Positions 1 to 8,668 are shown, counted from the stretch's first letter. The stretch is DNA of 64,000 nt from JBBTSQ01 sp039795895 (GCA_039795895.1 JBDKKW010000001.1:71634-135633); one strand, 5' to 3'. Notes: generated from the letters alone by a model not told the origin. Made by a program: numbers and translations.

Positions 1-2
1 GT

Positions 3-1130
3 CTCTACTACATCAACACCGACGCATACAAGGTCACGATGGTGCCGACGGTCGCGCAGGTCCACGAATACAAAGGTGGATACAAAAAGCGCTCGGTTGA
101 AATCAGCCTCAGTGACAAAGGCACGATTACCGAACGGGTCAGTGAAGTGGATGTGCAACCGGCGAATGCAAAGTCGGACACCGCCATCTTTACGAAGCCC
201 GAAGGGTGGGATGTGCCTCAGGAAGTGCGGGTGATTGTGCAGGTTAGTCCGGAGATGGCGCCATTTGTGGTGGCATCGCTCGGATTGACCGAAGCAAATG
301 CGACGCACGTCATTGAAGACCGTGTGGTGACTCCGATCGTTCGTTCGGTTGTGCGCGATGTGCTTGGTGGGGCTCAAATCCTCTTCAAACAAATGCGCGC
401 GATCCTCGACGACAAGGGTATGCCGGTCATCGGTGCCGATGGCAATCCGAAAACCGAGATGCATCAGGAGTTCCGTGCGGTGAAAGTGATGGACTTGCTC
501 GAGCAACGCGCTTCTCTCGAAGAGGCGATTGATTCTCGGGTGAGGCCTGAAGCGCTGAAAGAGGGTGTGACGGTCAACGAAGTCCGTCTGTCCGAATCGG
601 CGATTCCTGCTGAGCTTCTGATTGCGCGCAAGCGTGAACAGCTCGCTCAACAGCTCACCAAGGCATGGACTGCCGAACAGACTGCGCAAGCCCAGCGTCA
701 GCTCACTGAAAATGCTCGGTCACAAGCCGAACAGCAAGGTGAGTTGGTGAAGGCTGATATCGCGGCACAGGCGGCAAAGCAACGCGCCAATGCTCGGACG
801 ATTGAGGCCGATGGCGAGAAAGCCTATCTGCTCGCGGTCGCTGAAGGACAGAAGGCCCAGTCTCTGGTCCTTGGTCCCGAAACGACTGCCAAGTTGCAGA
901 TGTTCCAGCAGCTTCTCAAAGCCGGCATGGAGCTGGTGGAGAAGAATCCGGAAATGATCAAGGCTGGTCTCGAAAGCGCGCACAAGTTTGTGCCGACTGT
1001 GATGGTGAACTCGTCTGGTCAGGGTAGCGGAAATATGGAGGGGGCTGCGGCCGTCTTCGGACATCTGCTAACTACTGGTGGAGCTCAACCGTTTAAGCCG
1101 GTGTCCACTCAGGCGGTCACTACGAAGTAA
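3..1130 (+). CDS. SPFH/band-7 family protein, 5' end outside the window
   Basis: The reading frame is open to the left edge, and the codons before the first in-frame ATG (position 39) look coding, so the gene is cut by the window. About 375 residues are visible. The first ~190 residues are beta/alpha mixed like a band-7 domain. Residues ~190-275 from the ATG form a long Ala/Gln/Glu/Arg-rich helix (ARKREQLAQQL onward), the coiled-coil region typical of stomatin/prohibitin/flotillin proteins. The tail is Gly/Ser-rich. SPFH proteins scaffold membrane microdomains, usually through an N-terminal hydrophobic segment; that segment would lie outside the window. A second SPFH gene lies at 22473. The role is unknown. 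Confidence 0.75.
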   Translation, partial: LYYINTDAYKVTMVPTVAQVHEYKGGYKKRSVEISLSDKGTITERVSEVDVQPANAKSDTAIFTKPEGWDVPQEVRVIVQVSPEMAPFVVASLGLTEANATHVIEDRVVTPIVRSVVRDVLGGAQILFKQMRAILDDKGMPVIGADGNPKTEMHQEFRAVKVMDLLEQRASLEEAIDSRVRPEALKEGVTVNEVRLSESAIPAELLIARKREQLAQQLTKAWTAEQTAQAQRQLTENARSQAEQQGELVKADIAAQAAKQRANARTIEADGEKAYLLAVAEGQKAQSLVLGPETTAKLQMFQQLLKAGMELVEKNPEMIKAGLESAHKFVPTVMVNSSGQGSGNMEGAAAVFGHLLTTGGAQPFKPVSTQAVTTK

Positions 1131-1146
1131 GTGGTTTTGAAAACGC

Positions 1147-1178
1147 AAAGGCGCAACACGGAGTGTTGCGCCTTTTTC
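1147..1178. terminator. Intrinsic terminator between convergent genes
   Basis: GC-rich stem AGGCGCAACAC / GTGTTGCGCCT with a short loop, followed by a T-run on the + strand and with an A-rich 5' flank, so it could serve both the SPFH gene and topA. Confidence 0.85.
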
Positions 1179-1195
1179 TATTGTTCTAGTTTAAG

Positions 1196-3370
1196 CTATT
1201 TTGTTTTCTCTAGCTTGTGTGGGTTATGATTTGCACAAGCCTTATTACTACATCTCTCAGGAATCGTCTTCGTGCCATCCATCATGAGTGACTGACACAT
1301 TGGGCAGATGTTGCCGGTAGGGCGAGCTTTGATTGCGTTTTTACACTTTGGATAATTTGAGCAACTGTAGAATGCACCAAAGCGTCCGCGTCGCTCGGTC
1401 ATCATGCCGTCTTTGCAGGTCGGACACTGTACGCCGGTCGAGTTTTGTCGCTCGAGCTCAGCGTCTTTTTTAATAAACTTACATTTTGGGTAGTTGTTGC
1501 AAGAAATAAATCGGCCAAATTTACCATCTCGCTCCACCAGCTTGCCGTCTTTACACTCAGGACACGCTTCGCCAGTCTCTTTTGGTCCGGCTAGTTCGAT
1601 GCCGTCGATAGTGCGTGCACCCAGACAATCAGGAAAATCTTTGCACGACAGGAATTTGCCGGTCTTGCCGAGCTTGATGAGCATTCCTTTACCACACTTC
1701 GGACACACATATTTTGCATCCGCCTCACCCATATCTGTAATCTTGGCAGTCTTCTCGCGAGACTTCACCTCTTTCAAAAATGGTTTGTAGAAATCGCCGA
1801 GCGTTTTTTCGTAGGTACGGTCGCCATTGGCAATATCATCGAGCTTGTCTTCCATCTCGGCGGTAAAAGTATCGCTGACATAATCTTTGAAATTGTCTTC
1901 AATAAAAGTACTGACCACGTCTCCCGTGTCAGTCGGGCAGAGAGCTTTATTTATTTTACTCACATACCCACGCTCTTCGAGTGTCTTGATGATAGATGCG
2001 TAGGTCGACGGTCGGCCGATACCGCGCTTTTCGAGCTCTTTGACGAGGCCTGCTTCAGAATATCTTGGTGGCGGTTCGGTAGCTTTTTCTTCGGTGTGAA
2101 TATCGAGGAAAGTTAATTTTTCTCCGACGGTGACTTTTGGAAGCTCGACATCTTCGCCTCGAGCATCAGGGTCGGCGAGAAGCCAGCCAGGGGAGAGAGT
2201 ACGTGAGCCGTTAGCAGAGAAATGAGGGATGGTCGCATCACTGCCGACAGCCACTTCGATTTTACTTCGCAAGATTTTTGCATCAGCCATCTGTGAGGCT
2301 ATGGTGCGTTGCCAGATCAGCGTGTAGAGTGCTTGCTGTTCGGGAGTGCTTCCGGCTTCGTCGTGAGCCATATGGGTCGGACGGATTGCCTCGTGCGCTT
2401 CCTGTGCATTTTTACTTTTCTTGGTGAACGTGCGAGGACTGACCAGTTCTTTTCCGTATTTCTTTTCGATGGTTGCAAGGATTTGACCGACAGCCACCGT
2501 ACTGAGGTTGGTACTATCAGTACGCATATAGGTGATAAGGCCGGCTTCGTAGAGCTTCTGGGCGACGCCCATGGTGCGAGAGGGAGCAAAGCCGAGGCGA
2601 GTACTGGCGGTCTGCTGGAGGGTCGAGGTGATGAACGGCGCTTTTGGTGAGCGCTTAGCTTCGGTCTCCGTGACATCTATCACCACCCACGAATCTTTTT
2701 TGCCGGCAGTGACGATTTTGTCTACTAGATTTTTGTCTCGAGGCTCTTCGACACAAGTCAAAAGCAATGCAACATTTTTTGCTGTCTTGGTGTCGGCGGT
2801 AATGACCCAGAATTTCTCGGAGATAAACGCGCGGATTTCTCGCTCGCGTTCCATAATGATACGGAGCGCGGGGGACTGCACGCGACCAGCCGAAAGACCG
2901 TAGCGTACTTTTTTCCAAATCAAACCAGAGAGGTCGTAGCCTACCAAACGGTCGAGCACACGTCGGGCTTCTTGAGCTTTGCGGAGATTTTGATCAATGT
3001 CTCGGGGGTGTTTGATGGCTTCGATGACAGCGTCTTTGGTAATTTCATAAAAGACTACTCGGCGAGGTTTTTTGAGGCCGGTAGCTTCGGCGATGTGCCA
3101 CGAGATGGCTTCACCTTCTCGGTCGGGGTCTGTCGCAAGGAGGATTTCGTCTGCTTTTTTGGCGAGGGATTTGATTTCTGCCACTACTGATTCTTTGCCT
3201 TTTGAGATTTCGTAGGTCGGTACGAAGCCCGCATCAATATCGATTGCCTTTTTATTACTCTTTGGTAAATCACGAATGTGACCGACCGACGCCACCACTT
3301 TGTATGCGCCATCCAAATATTTTGAAATAGTTTTTGCTTTCGCCGGCGACTCAACGATCAATAATTTCAT
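1196..3370 (-). CDS. topA: DNA topoisomerase I (type IA)
   Basis: Relaxes negative supercoils by cutting and rejoining one strand through a tyrosine. The start is set at 3370 (MKLLIVESPAKAKT), the usual N-terminus of the family; the frame runs 12 codons further upstream but those residues do not look like topoisomerase. The TOPRIM domain includes LATDPDREGEAISWH; the active-site region is GLITYMRTDSTNLS, with the catalytic Tyr. The C-terminus carries four Cys4 zinc-ribbon units (CPKC..., CPEC..., CPTC..., CPMC...), the last with altered spacing. At 724 residues it has the normal family length. It is convergent with the SPFH gene. Confidence 0.97.
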   Translation of the reverse strand: MKLLIVESPAKAKTISKYLDGAYKVVASVGHIRDLPKSNKKAIDIDAGFVPTYEISKGKESVVAEIKSLAKKADEILLATDPDREGEAISWHIAEATGLKKPRRVVFYEITKDAVIEAIKHPRDIDQNLRKAQEARRVLDRLVGYDLSGLIWKKVRYGLSAGRVQSPALRIIMEREREIRAFISEKFWVITADTKTAKNVALLLTCVEEPRDKNLVDKIVTAGKKDSWVVIDVTETEAKRSPKAPFITSTLQQTASTRLGFAPSRTMGVAQKLYEAGLITYMRTDSTNLSTVAVGQILATIEKKYGKELVSPRTFTKKSKNAQEAHEAIRPTHMAHDEAGSTPEQQALYTLIWQRTIASQMADAKILRSKIEVAVGSDATIPHFSANGSRTLSPGWLLADPDARGEDVELPKVTVGEKLTFLDIHTEEKATEPPPRYSEAGLVKELEKRGIGRPSTYASIIKTLEERGYVSKINKALCPTDTGDVVSTFIEDNFKDYVSDTFTAEMEDKLDDIANGDRTYEKTLGDFYKPFLKEVKSREKTAKITDMGEADAKYVCPKCGKGMLIKLGKTGKFLSCKDFPDCLGARTIDGIELAGPKETGEACPECKDGKLVERDGKFGRFISCNNYPKCKFIKKDAELERQNSTGVQCPTCKDGMMTERRGRFGAFYSCSNYPKCKNAIKARPTGNICPMCQSLMMDGTKTIPERCSNKACANHNPHKLEKTK

Positions 3371-3460
3371 GTGGGTAGTATTGCACGATATGTGAATGAT
3401 TGGCAAATCTTAGGTAGTTGGTATACTTAATCTATATTGTTGTAAATAATAAAATTCTCT

Positions 3461-3643
3461 ATGTTTAATATTATAGGTTTAGTGATTGTGGGTTATTTTT
3501 TGTATGGATTTCACAAAGACGACACATTAAAAGAATTTGAGAATAAAAAATTAAAAGATTTGACGATTAATGATATAGGCTCAATTCTTTGGCTAGTATT
3601 TCTGATACTGATTCTTGGTAGACTTTTACAAAATCTATTTTAA
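3461..3643 (+). CDS. Small two-helix membrane protein, unknown
   Basis: 60 residues with a hydrophobic segment at each end (residues ~3-16 and ~42-58) and a charged, Lys-rich middle. No family recognised. It has a TATACT -10-like element about 35 bp upstream (around 3422) and no clear ribosome-binding site. The hairpin at 3662-3684 follows it. Confidence 0.5.
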   Translation: MFNIIGLVIVGYFLYGFHKDDTLKEFENKKLKDLTINDIGSILWLVFLILILGRLLQNLF

Positions 3644-3661
3644 TCTAAATAGTAACAGCGG

Positions 3662-3684
3662 TTCGCAAGAACAGTTCTCGCGAA
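3662..3684. repeat. Near-perfect 11-bp inverted repeat (related to 4165-4187)
   Basis: Arms TTCGCAAGAAC and GTTCTCGCGAA around a single A, one mismatch. It shares the GCAAGAAC/GTTCT core with the palindrome at 4165-4187, so the gene between them is bracketed by two related palindromes. No T-run follows, so it is not a classic terminator. Confidence 0.6.
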
Positions 3685-3708
3685 GATTTTCCTAGCTTCA
3701 GAAATTTT

Positions 3709-4161
3709 ATGACCAAGAATAAGACAAAAGAAAATGAAGAAATGCTCAAGGCATTAGCTGATTATGGCAAAATCTCACAAGAAGCGTGGTCAATTCAAAA
3801 AGATAAGAGTTTGACTCAACTAGATGTCATTAAATTGAGGTTTGAAAATAGGATCAATACCCTCGATTATCTTCTAGATTTTTTTAAAAACTTGTTGACC
3901 ATTGTACTCACTGGACTCATCGGTTCCTTTGCTGTCACTAATAGTGTAGAAATAATAGAACTCCGTTTTTATCTTTGTTGGCTGGGCGCGGTGTTGCTTG
4001 TTACGGTGTATCTGTTATTTTTGAGAAGAAAGTCTACTGTTCAATTGATGCTTTCTATGATTGAAAGCTCGTTTGAGAATATTCAATTTTTACATGATGG
4101 GCGCCTAAGTGAGATAGAGAGTAGAAAAAAAATCTTCACCGATACAATTCTTGGTAAATAA
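3709..4161 (+). CDS. Membrane protein with two central helices, unknown
   Basis: 150 residues. The N-terminal ~55 are charged and helical, then come two hydrophobic segments (residues ~60-82 and ~88-105), then a charged C-terminal tail rich in Lys/Glu. This layout suggests an inner-membrane hairpin with both ends in the cytoplasm. No family recognised. Base composition is A+T-rich, like its small neighbour at 3461. It is flanked on both sides by related palindromes (3662 and 4165), which hints that the gene moves or is regulated with them. Confidence 0.6.
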   Translation: MTKNKTKENEEMLKALADYGKISQEAWSIQKDKSLTQLDVIKLRFENRINTLDYLLDFFKNLLTIVLTGLIGSFAVTNSVEIIELRFYLCWLGAVLLVTVYLLFLRRKSTVQLMLSMIESSFENIQFLHDGRLSEIESRKKIFTDTILGK

Positions 4162-4164
4162 TGA

Positions 4165-4187
4165 TTAGCAAGAACCGTTCTTGCTAA
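4165..4187. repeat. Perfect 11-bp inverted repeat after the 3709 gene
   Basis: TTAGCAAGAAC, one central C, GTTCTTGCTAA. It lies 3 bp after the stop codon, has no T-tract and is related in core sequence to 3662-3684. It may act in mRNA 3' end formation or be a repeat remnant. Confidence 0.65.
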
Positions 4188-4191
4188 GGGT

Positions 4192-4215
4192 TTAGAAATT
4201 ATAATTTAGGAATTA
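4192..4215. repeat. 24-bp perfect direct repeat, copy 1
   Basis: An A/T-rich 24-bp string starting TTAGAAATTATAATTT is identical to 59431-59454. Both copies lie in intergenic sequence close to hairpins. Confidence 0.8.
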
Positions 4216-4226
4216 GATGTTTTCTT

Positions 4227-5102
4227 TTACATTAGCCTGATTTCCCCCTCGCTTTCCTTAATCATCCCTTTAATCTCCATCATTGAAAGAAGAATGCTGA
4301 CTTTTTGGGTGGGAAAGCCGGAGGCACGGACGAGGGAGTCGCGGGTGCATGGAGTGGCGAGCAGGCACAGGAGAGTAAGCTCGTCTTCATTTGCGTCGGC
4401 GTACTGTTTTTCAAAGGGGAGTGTGCTTTGGCCTTCAAGACCAAGAGCGATCAGTAAATCTTCGACCGAGGCGATAGGAGTGGCACCAAGTTTCAAAAGC
4501 AAATGCGGGCCGGTGGAATTTTGGGAGTAGATTGAGCCAGGCACGGTGAGTACATCGCGATTGTAATCGGTAGCGAGGCGAGCAGTGATCAGTGTGCCGG
4601 ATTTTTGTTCCGCTTCAATAATCAGCACGGCTTTTGAAAGTCCTGCCATAATGCGATTGCGTTGCGGAAAGCTGTAAGGGGTCGCTTTGAACGTCGGATC
4701 AAATTCTGAAAGCAAGCATCCACCCGCTTCAACAATTTCTTTTGCTAGATTTTTGTGCGAAGCAGGGTAGAGGGCACTTGGGTCGAGTCCTGATCCGGGC
4801 ACGGCGATGGTTTTGAGATTATTTGCGAGGGCTGACCGATGGGCGATAGCGTCGATACCGAGCGCGAGGCCAGAGACGATCACTACCGGCTTGCCTCGCA
4901 GTCCCGCAATGAGCATTTCGCAGACTTCTTTTCCATACGGACTGTATTTTCTGGCACCGACCACGCAGAGGTGTATCGAATCTTCAGGGGGAAGCTCGCC
5001 AACAATAAAAAGCTGTTCGGGAGGCTTAGGAATTTCCAAAATCGGTTTTGGAAATTTATTTTTGGGGAGCGAAATGATGCGTTTGTCTTTTGAGAACGAC
5101 AT
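4227..5102 (-). CDS. dprA: DprA/Smf DNA-processing protein
   Basis: Loads RecA on incoming single-stranded DNA in natural transformation. The Rossmann-like core shows GARKYSPYG, the conserved SGLALGIDAIAHRSAL, the AVPGSGLD loop and FPQRNRIMAGLS; the region continues with SGTLITARLA and VPGS. A C-terminal winged-helix-like region (residues ~235-291) follows, as in many DprA proteins. 291 residues is a normal length. CPR bacteria commonly keep competence genes for DNA uptake. The start ATG at 5102 is the only good option and leaves a short divergent region to the gene at 5138. Confidence 0.95.
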   Translation of the reverse strand: MSFSKDKRIISLPKNKFPKPILEIPKPPEQLFIVGELPPEDSIHLCVVGARKYSPYGKEVCEMLIAGLRGKPVVIVSGLALGIDAIAHRSALANNLKTIAVPGSGLDPSALYPASHKNLAKEIVEAGGCLLSEFDPTFKATPYSFPQRNRIMAGLSKAVLIIEAEQKSGTLITARLATDYNRDVLTVPGSIYSQNSTGPHLLLKLGATPIASVEDLLIALGLEGQSTLPFEKQYADANEDELTLLCLLATPCTRDSLVRASGFPTQKVSILLSMMEIKGMIKESEGEIRLM

Positions 5103-5137
5103 GCTAGAGTAAGTATAGCATTGTTCCTTTTAAAACT

Positions 5138-5437
5138 ATGAACCCTCCAATCTACCTGGGTGAGTTTGGTATGTACCTCCGTGCGTTCATTGATGGCGGT
5201 GAGATTGTCCTCGCTCGTCAGCATTTTGTAAAAACGTATCGTGGTGTTGAGTCGGGTACTCACGTGTTAGCTTCTGCTGTTCCAGCTCACCGATCGCATG
5301 ATCTAGAACATCTCGATAGGGTGTGTAGTCAACTCTTTGGGATTACCGCGCAACAATTACTACAGGAAACCCCGGTAGTATCTCATCCGGCCACTTCGGG
5401 TGAGTATTTCATTGAGTGTGATGTTGAGGATCCCTAA
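5138..5437 (+). CDS. Small unknown protein, paralogue of the next gene
   Basis: 99 residues, no signal peptide or membrane segment. Residues ~8-35 (YLRAFIDGGEIVLARQHF) align with the N-terminal part of the gene at 5449 (HYFLAFVYAGETDLARKIF), sharing AF, GE, LAR and F at the same spacing. The two genes are 11 bp apart and probably form one unit ending at the terminator 5741-5785. Function unknown. Confidence 0.6.
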   Translation: MNPPIYLGEFGMYLRAFIDGGEIVLARQHFVKTYRGVESGTHVLASAVPAHRSHDLEHLDRVCSQLFGITAQQLLQETPVVSHPATSGEYFIECDVEDP

Positions 5438-5448
5438 ATTATTGTGTT

Positions 5449-5736
5449 ATGAAGTCAAAGACTTTCTTTGAAGTTTTTCAGCACTACTTTCTGGCTTTTG
5501 TTTATGCCGGAGAAACCGATCTTGCCAGAAAGATTTTTCGGAGACTGAGACGGCGTATTCAGGCTCATCGTGGCATGTACGACCCCTCAGTCTGGGACTT
5601 GAGCGAATCACGGTTCTTTGATGAACTTGCAATGAGTTCAGTTTTGAAAAATTCACCCGAGCCAGTACAGCGAGAATCTGTATATGTGCCGTATGGGGGA
5701 GGATGGTGTGATGGCTCTCCTTGTAATGATGCCTGA
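5449..5736 (+). CDS. Small basic unknown protein, paralogue of the previous gene
   Basis: 95 residues. The N-terminal helix resembles that of the preceding gene; then comes an Arg-rich stretch (RRLRRRIQAHR, residues ~31-41) that could bind nucleic acid, and an acidic/Gly-rich tail with two Cys (WCDGSPC). It is followed directly by a terminator. No family recognised. Confidence 0.6.
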   Translation: MKSKTFFEVFQHYFLAFVYAGETDLARKIFRRLRRRIQAHRGMYDPSVWDLSESRFFDELAMSSVLKNSPEPVQRESVYVPYGGGWCDGSPCNDA

Positions 5737-5740
5737 TTTC

Positions 5741-5785
5741 AGAGGCCCCTCGCCGACGCTTTGGTCGGACGAGGGGCTCTTTCTT
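5741..5785 (+). terminator. Intrinsic terminator
   Basis: Stem built from AGAGGCCCCTCGCCGAC and GGTCGGACGAGGGGCTCT, followed by TTTCTTT. It closes the 5138-5736 pair. Confidence 0.85.
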
Positions 5786-5874
5786 TATCTTAATACCTTA
5801 TACTTTTTACTTTATACCTACCCAACAGCCTCTATTTTCCTTATTTTCACTATTCTGCTATTATAAGTCCTACT

Positions 5875-7149
5875 ATGCTCGACATTAAGTTTATCCGCGA
5901 CAACAAAGAGATTATCGCTCTCGGTGCCAAAAAGAAGCATCTCAATTTTAAGGTGGACGATTTGATCAAGGCCGACGATGAACGGCGCAAGCTTATGACT
6001 TCCCTTGAAGCCAAGCGTGCTGAGCAAAACCTCGTCAGCGCCAAAATCCCAACCGCATCTGTCGAAGAAAAAGCCTCACTCCTTGTGGCGATGAAAGAAG
6101 TCAAAGAATCTGCCCAAAAAGAAGAAGAAAAATTGAAAGAAGTGATGAAAAAGTGGCAGACCTTGATGCTTGCGGTGCCAAATGTTCCCGATATGTCCGT
6201 GCCGGAAGGCGAGACCGACAAAGAAAATGTCGAAATTAAGACACACGGCACTATTCCCGTATTTGATTTTGATCCAAAGTCACACATCGAGCTCATGGAA
6301 AAGCTTGGTATGGCTGATTTTGAAAAGGGAGTAGAAGTGGCGGGTTTCCGAGGCTACTTTTTGAAAGGTGACGGAGCGCGATTAAACTTTGCGCTCTGGC
6401 AATTTGTGCTCGACCATTTCGCTACCAAAGCCGACTTTGAGCCAATGCTCGTGCCATCTCTCGTGCGCAAAGATACATTGCTCGGTACTGGCTACTTGCC
6501 TCAAGGTGAAGATGATTTGTATAAAACACAGGACAATGACTATCTAGCGGGCACCGCGGAAGTAGCAACTATGAGCTACTTTGCCGAGACTACTCTCGCG
6601 AAAGCTGACCTACCAAAAAAAGTACTGGCTTTCTCTCCAAGTTTCCGTCGCGAAGCGGGGAGTCATAGCAAAGATACTAAAGGGCTCAAGCGTGTGCATG
6701 AATTTTTCAAATTTGAACAAGTGATCTTGTGCGAAGCCAGTCATCAGGTGAGTGTCGAGCAACACGAAGCTCTTCTGGTAAATGCCGAGGAATTACTCCA
6801 ACGTCTCAATCTCCCATATCACGTAGTGGTCAATTGTGGTGGTGATCTCGGCCTTGGCCAAGTAAAAAAATACGATGTGGAGACTTGGGTACCATCTCAG
6901 CGAGCGTGGTGCGAGACACATTCGTGCTCGTACTTCCATGATTTCCAAACTCGTCGACTCAATATTCGCTACAAAGATACCGACGGTAAAATCCGTTTTG
7001 CCCACTCGCTCAACAATACCGCGCTCGCCACTCCTCGCATTTTAATTTCACTGATTGAAAACAACCAGCAGAAAGACGGTTCGATTTATATTCCTGAAGC
7101 GTTGCAAAAATATATGGGCAAGGCAGTCATCGGTCCCGCAAAACGCTAG
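5875..7149 (+). CDS. serS: Seryl-tRNA synthetase
   Basis: Charges tRNA-Ser (class II synthetase). The N-terminal two-helix coiled-coil arm is clear (residues ~25-100, KAKRAEQ-type heptads and a Lys/Glu-rich stretch). In the catalytic domain motif 2 reads FRREAGSHSKDTKG...RVHEF and motif 3 reads NNTALATPRILISLIE. 424 residues, normal length. The start MLDIKFIRD is the standard family N-terminus. It is followed 36 bp later by ftsQ in the same direction. Confidence 0.97.
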   Translation: MLDIKFIRDNKEIIALGAKKKHLNFKVDDLIKADDERRKLMTSLEAKRAEQNLVSAKIPTASVEEKASLLVAMKEVKESAQKEEEKLKEVMKKWQTLMLAVPNVPDMSVPEGETDKENVEIKTHGTIPVFDFDPKSHIELMEKLGMADFEKGVEVAGFRGYFLKGDGARLNFALWQFVLDHFATKADFEPMLVPSLVRKDTLLGTGYLPQGEDDLYKTQDNDYLAGTAEVATMSYFAETTLAKADLPKKVLAFSPSFRREAGSHSKDTKGLKRVHEFFKFEQVILCEASHQVSVEQHEALLVNAEELLQRLNLPYHVVVNCGGDLGLGQVKKYDVETWVPSQRAWCETHSCSYFHDFQTRRLNIRYKDTDGKIRFAHSLNNTALATPRILISLIENNQQKDGSIYIPEALQKYMGKAVIGPAKR

Positions 7150-7185
7150 ACGTTAGATTTAAAACAGACTCTAGTTCCTTTTTCT

Positions 7186-8031
7186 ATGGCATTTGCCAGT
7201 ACCACACAAAATAAGAATACCGCCATCAAACGTCGAAAGAAGAATCGGCTCTACCTCGGTATTTTTCTCATAGTATTGCTTGTTGCAATACTTTTTGCTG
7301 TGTCGGTTGTGGTCAGTCGGATGGATCAATTTCAAATCAAAGATGTGGTGATCTCTGGCAACACAGTCACTGACGGTACTCTGATCGAAGATGTGGTGCG
7401 TTCGGGTATGAAAGATACCTATTTTTGGATGTTTCCAAAATCAAACAGTTTTCTTTTTCCTGAAAAAGCGATTACGTCTGAAATGCTTTCTGAATTTGCT
7501 CGTGTCGAGAGAGTAGAATTGGTTCGGACCAATCTCTCAACTCTCGCGGTCAATATCACCGAACGAAAGCCAAAGGCCCTCTGGTGTGAAGGATTAAAGC
7601 CTTTTTTGACGGGGACGAGTATTGCTGATTGTTATTTCTTGGATGCAAGCGGTCTCATCTTTAGTCGAGCACCTGATTTTTCGCGAAATGTGTTTGTACG
7701 CTATTTGGGAGAGATATCCGCCACGACGACTATCGGTGGTGTGTATGGCGACGGACATTTCCCCGAGTATGACTTTTTTGTGCAATCGCTCGTTGCTGAG
7801 CATCTCCCCGTTACCGATTTGATTGTGCATAAAGATGGCAATCGAGAACTATATTTGTCTTCGGGTGTGAAGATTTTGTTTGATAACCGCCAAGATTTGA
7901 GTGTGGTGCTTACGAATATTAAGTTGATTATTGAGAAGGATGAGTTGTCATTGCTGTCAGTGACACCGAGATTTGAATATGTAGACTTGCGCTACGGCAA
8001 CAAGGTCTTTTACAAAAATCGGCAAAATTAA
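7186..8031 (+). CDS. ftsQ: FtsQ/DivIB-like cell division protein
   Basis: Short basic cytoplasmic tail (KRRKKNR), one transmembrane helix (residues ~24-44), then a POTRA-like domain (QIKDVVISGNTVTDGTLIEDVV) and a FtsQ-type beta domain (VERVELVRTNLSTLAVNITERKPKALW). This matches a bitopic divisome protein that links FtsB/FtsL to the septum. 281 residues. The last five codons and the stop lie inside the left arm of the hairpin element at 8015-8161. Symbol is by domain layout, not by close homology. Confidence 0.8.
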   Translation: MAFASTTQNKNTAIKRRKKNRLYLGIFLIVLLVAILFAVSVVVSRMDQFQIKDVVISGNTVTDGTLIEDVVRSGMKDTYFWMFPKSNSFLFPEKAITSEMLSEFARVERVELVRTNLSTLAVNITERKPKALWCEGLKPFLTGTSIADCYFLDASGLIFSRAPDFSRNVFVRYLGEISATTTIGGVYGDGHFPEYDFFVQSLVAEHLPVTDLIVHKDGNRELYLSSGVKILFDNRQDLSVVLTNIKLIIEKDELSLLSVTPRFEYVDLRYGNKVFYKNRQN

Positions 8032-8161
8032 CTCGTCTGCTTTGTTGCGTTCAGGATTTTCTATTCGCCGTACGTCTAGTACGACTCAGTCGAAAATCCT
8101 TCCGCGCCTGATTCAGCAGAATCACCTACTGGGTCCCATCCGAGTTAATTTTGCCGATTTT
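8015..8161. repeat. Hairpin element 1 (variable outer arms, conserved inner blocks)
   Basis: Perfect 21-bp terminal inverted repeat (8015-8035 and 8141-8161) that includes the end of ftsQ. Inside: a left block TCTGCTTTGTTGCG, a nested inner hairpin with AGGATTTTC (8053) / GAAAATCCT (8092) and CGTAC/GTACG, a right block GCGCCT, and a module GATTCAGCAGAATC + ACCTACTGGGTCC (8110-8137). Related elements are at 27124, 33789, 55017 and, through the last module, 62612. It probably also ends the serS-ftsQ transcript. Confidence 0.8.
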
Positions 8162-8224
8162 AGGAATACAAGCGATTTAAGTAAAAAGAAAAGCCACACG
8201 TATGCTCGTGTGGCTGTAAGTAAA

Positions 8225-8668
8225 CTACCTCAGACTTTCCGGAGGCTTCTGCATAAAGGTGACCCACATTCCCATATAGGCCATCTTTCCGTTGTAGAGA
8301 GCGATCTCGGGGGAGACCGAAACGACCGGACCAACGATTTTTGCGGTGCTGTCGAAGGCATTGAGCATCACCTTGTAATCGGGAAGTGGAATCCGTAGAC
8401 CATTGGTGGCGTCTACTTGGTAGAAGTAGAAGACATTGCCCTGCTGGAGTGATCCAAGTTTACCACCATTTTGGGTGAGTGCTTCGCCATCCTTGAGAGT
8501 CAGTGATTTCTCATGTTCAAGCTCGAGTTGCCGAAGTGCTTTTGCGTCGTGGCTTTTTATTGCATGATACGTTACGAATCCTGTAAGTGTGAATAACGCC
8601 AAGACAGCAATGGTTATTGGTAGAGCCGCTGGAATTGAGAGCTCGAAGCTCCTTGTTTGTGGGGACAT
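8225..8668 (-). CDS. Single-pass membrane protein, unknown
   Basis: 147 residues starting MSPQTRSFEL. The start at 8668 is chosen because AGAAAGG lies just upstream and because the longer frame (to 8716) would overlap the -10 of the promoter at 8715-8744. One transmembrane helix (residues ~14-35), then a soluble domain beginning with a charged helix (KALRQLELEHEKSL) and beta-rich sequence. It is monocistronic with its own strong promoter. No family recognised. Confidence 0.65.
   Translation of the reverse strand: MSPQTRSFELSIPAALPITIAVLALFTLTGFVTYHAIKSHDAKALRQLELEHEKSLTLKDGEALTQNGGKLGSLQQGNVFYFYQVDATNGLRIPLPDYKVMLNAFDSTAKIVGPVVSVSPEIALYNGKMAYMGMWVTFMQKPPESLR

Noticed and set aside
8015..8161. 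Integron attC site
   Set aside because: The conserved parts are internal and the ends vary; no RYYYAAC/GTTRRRY pair at the ends and no integrase gene.
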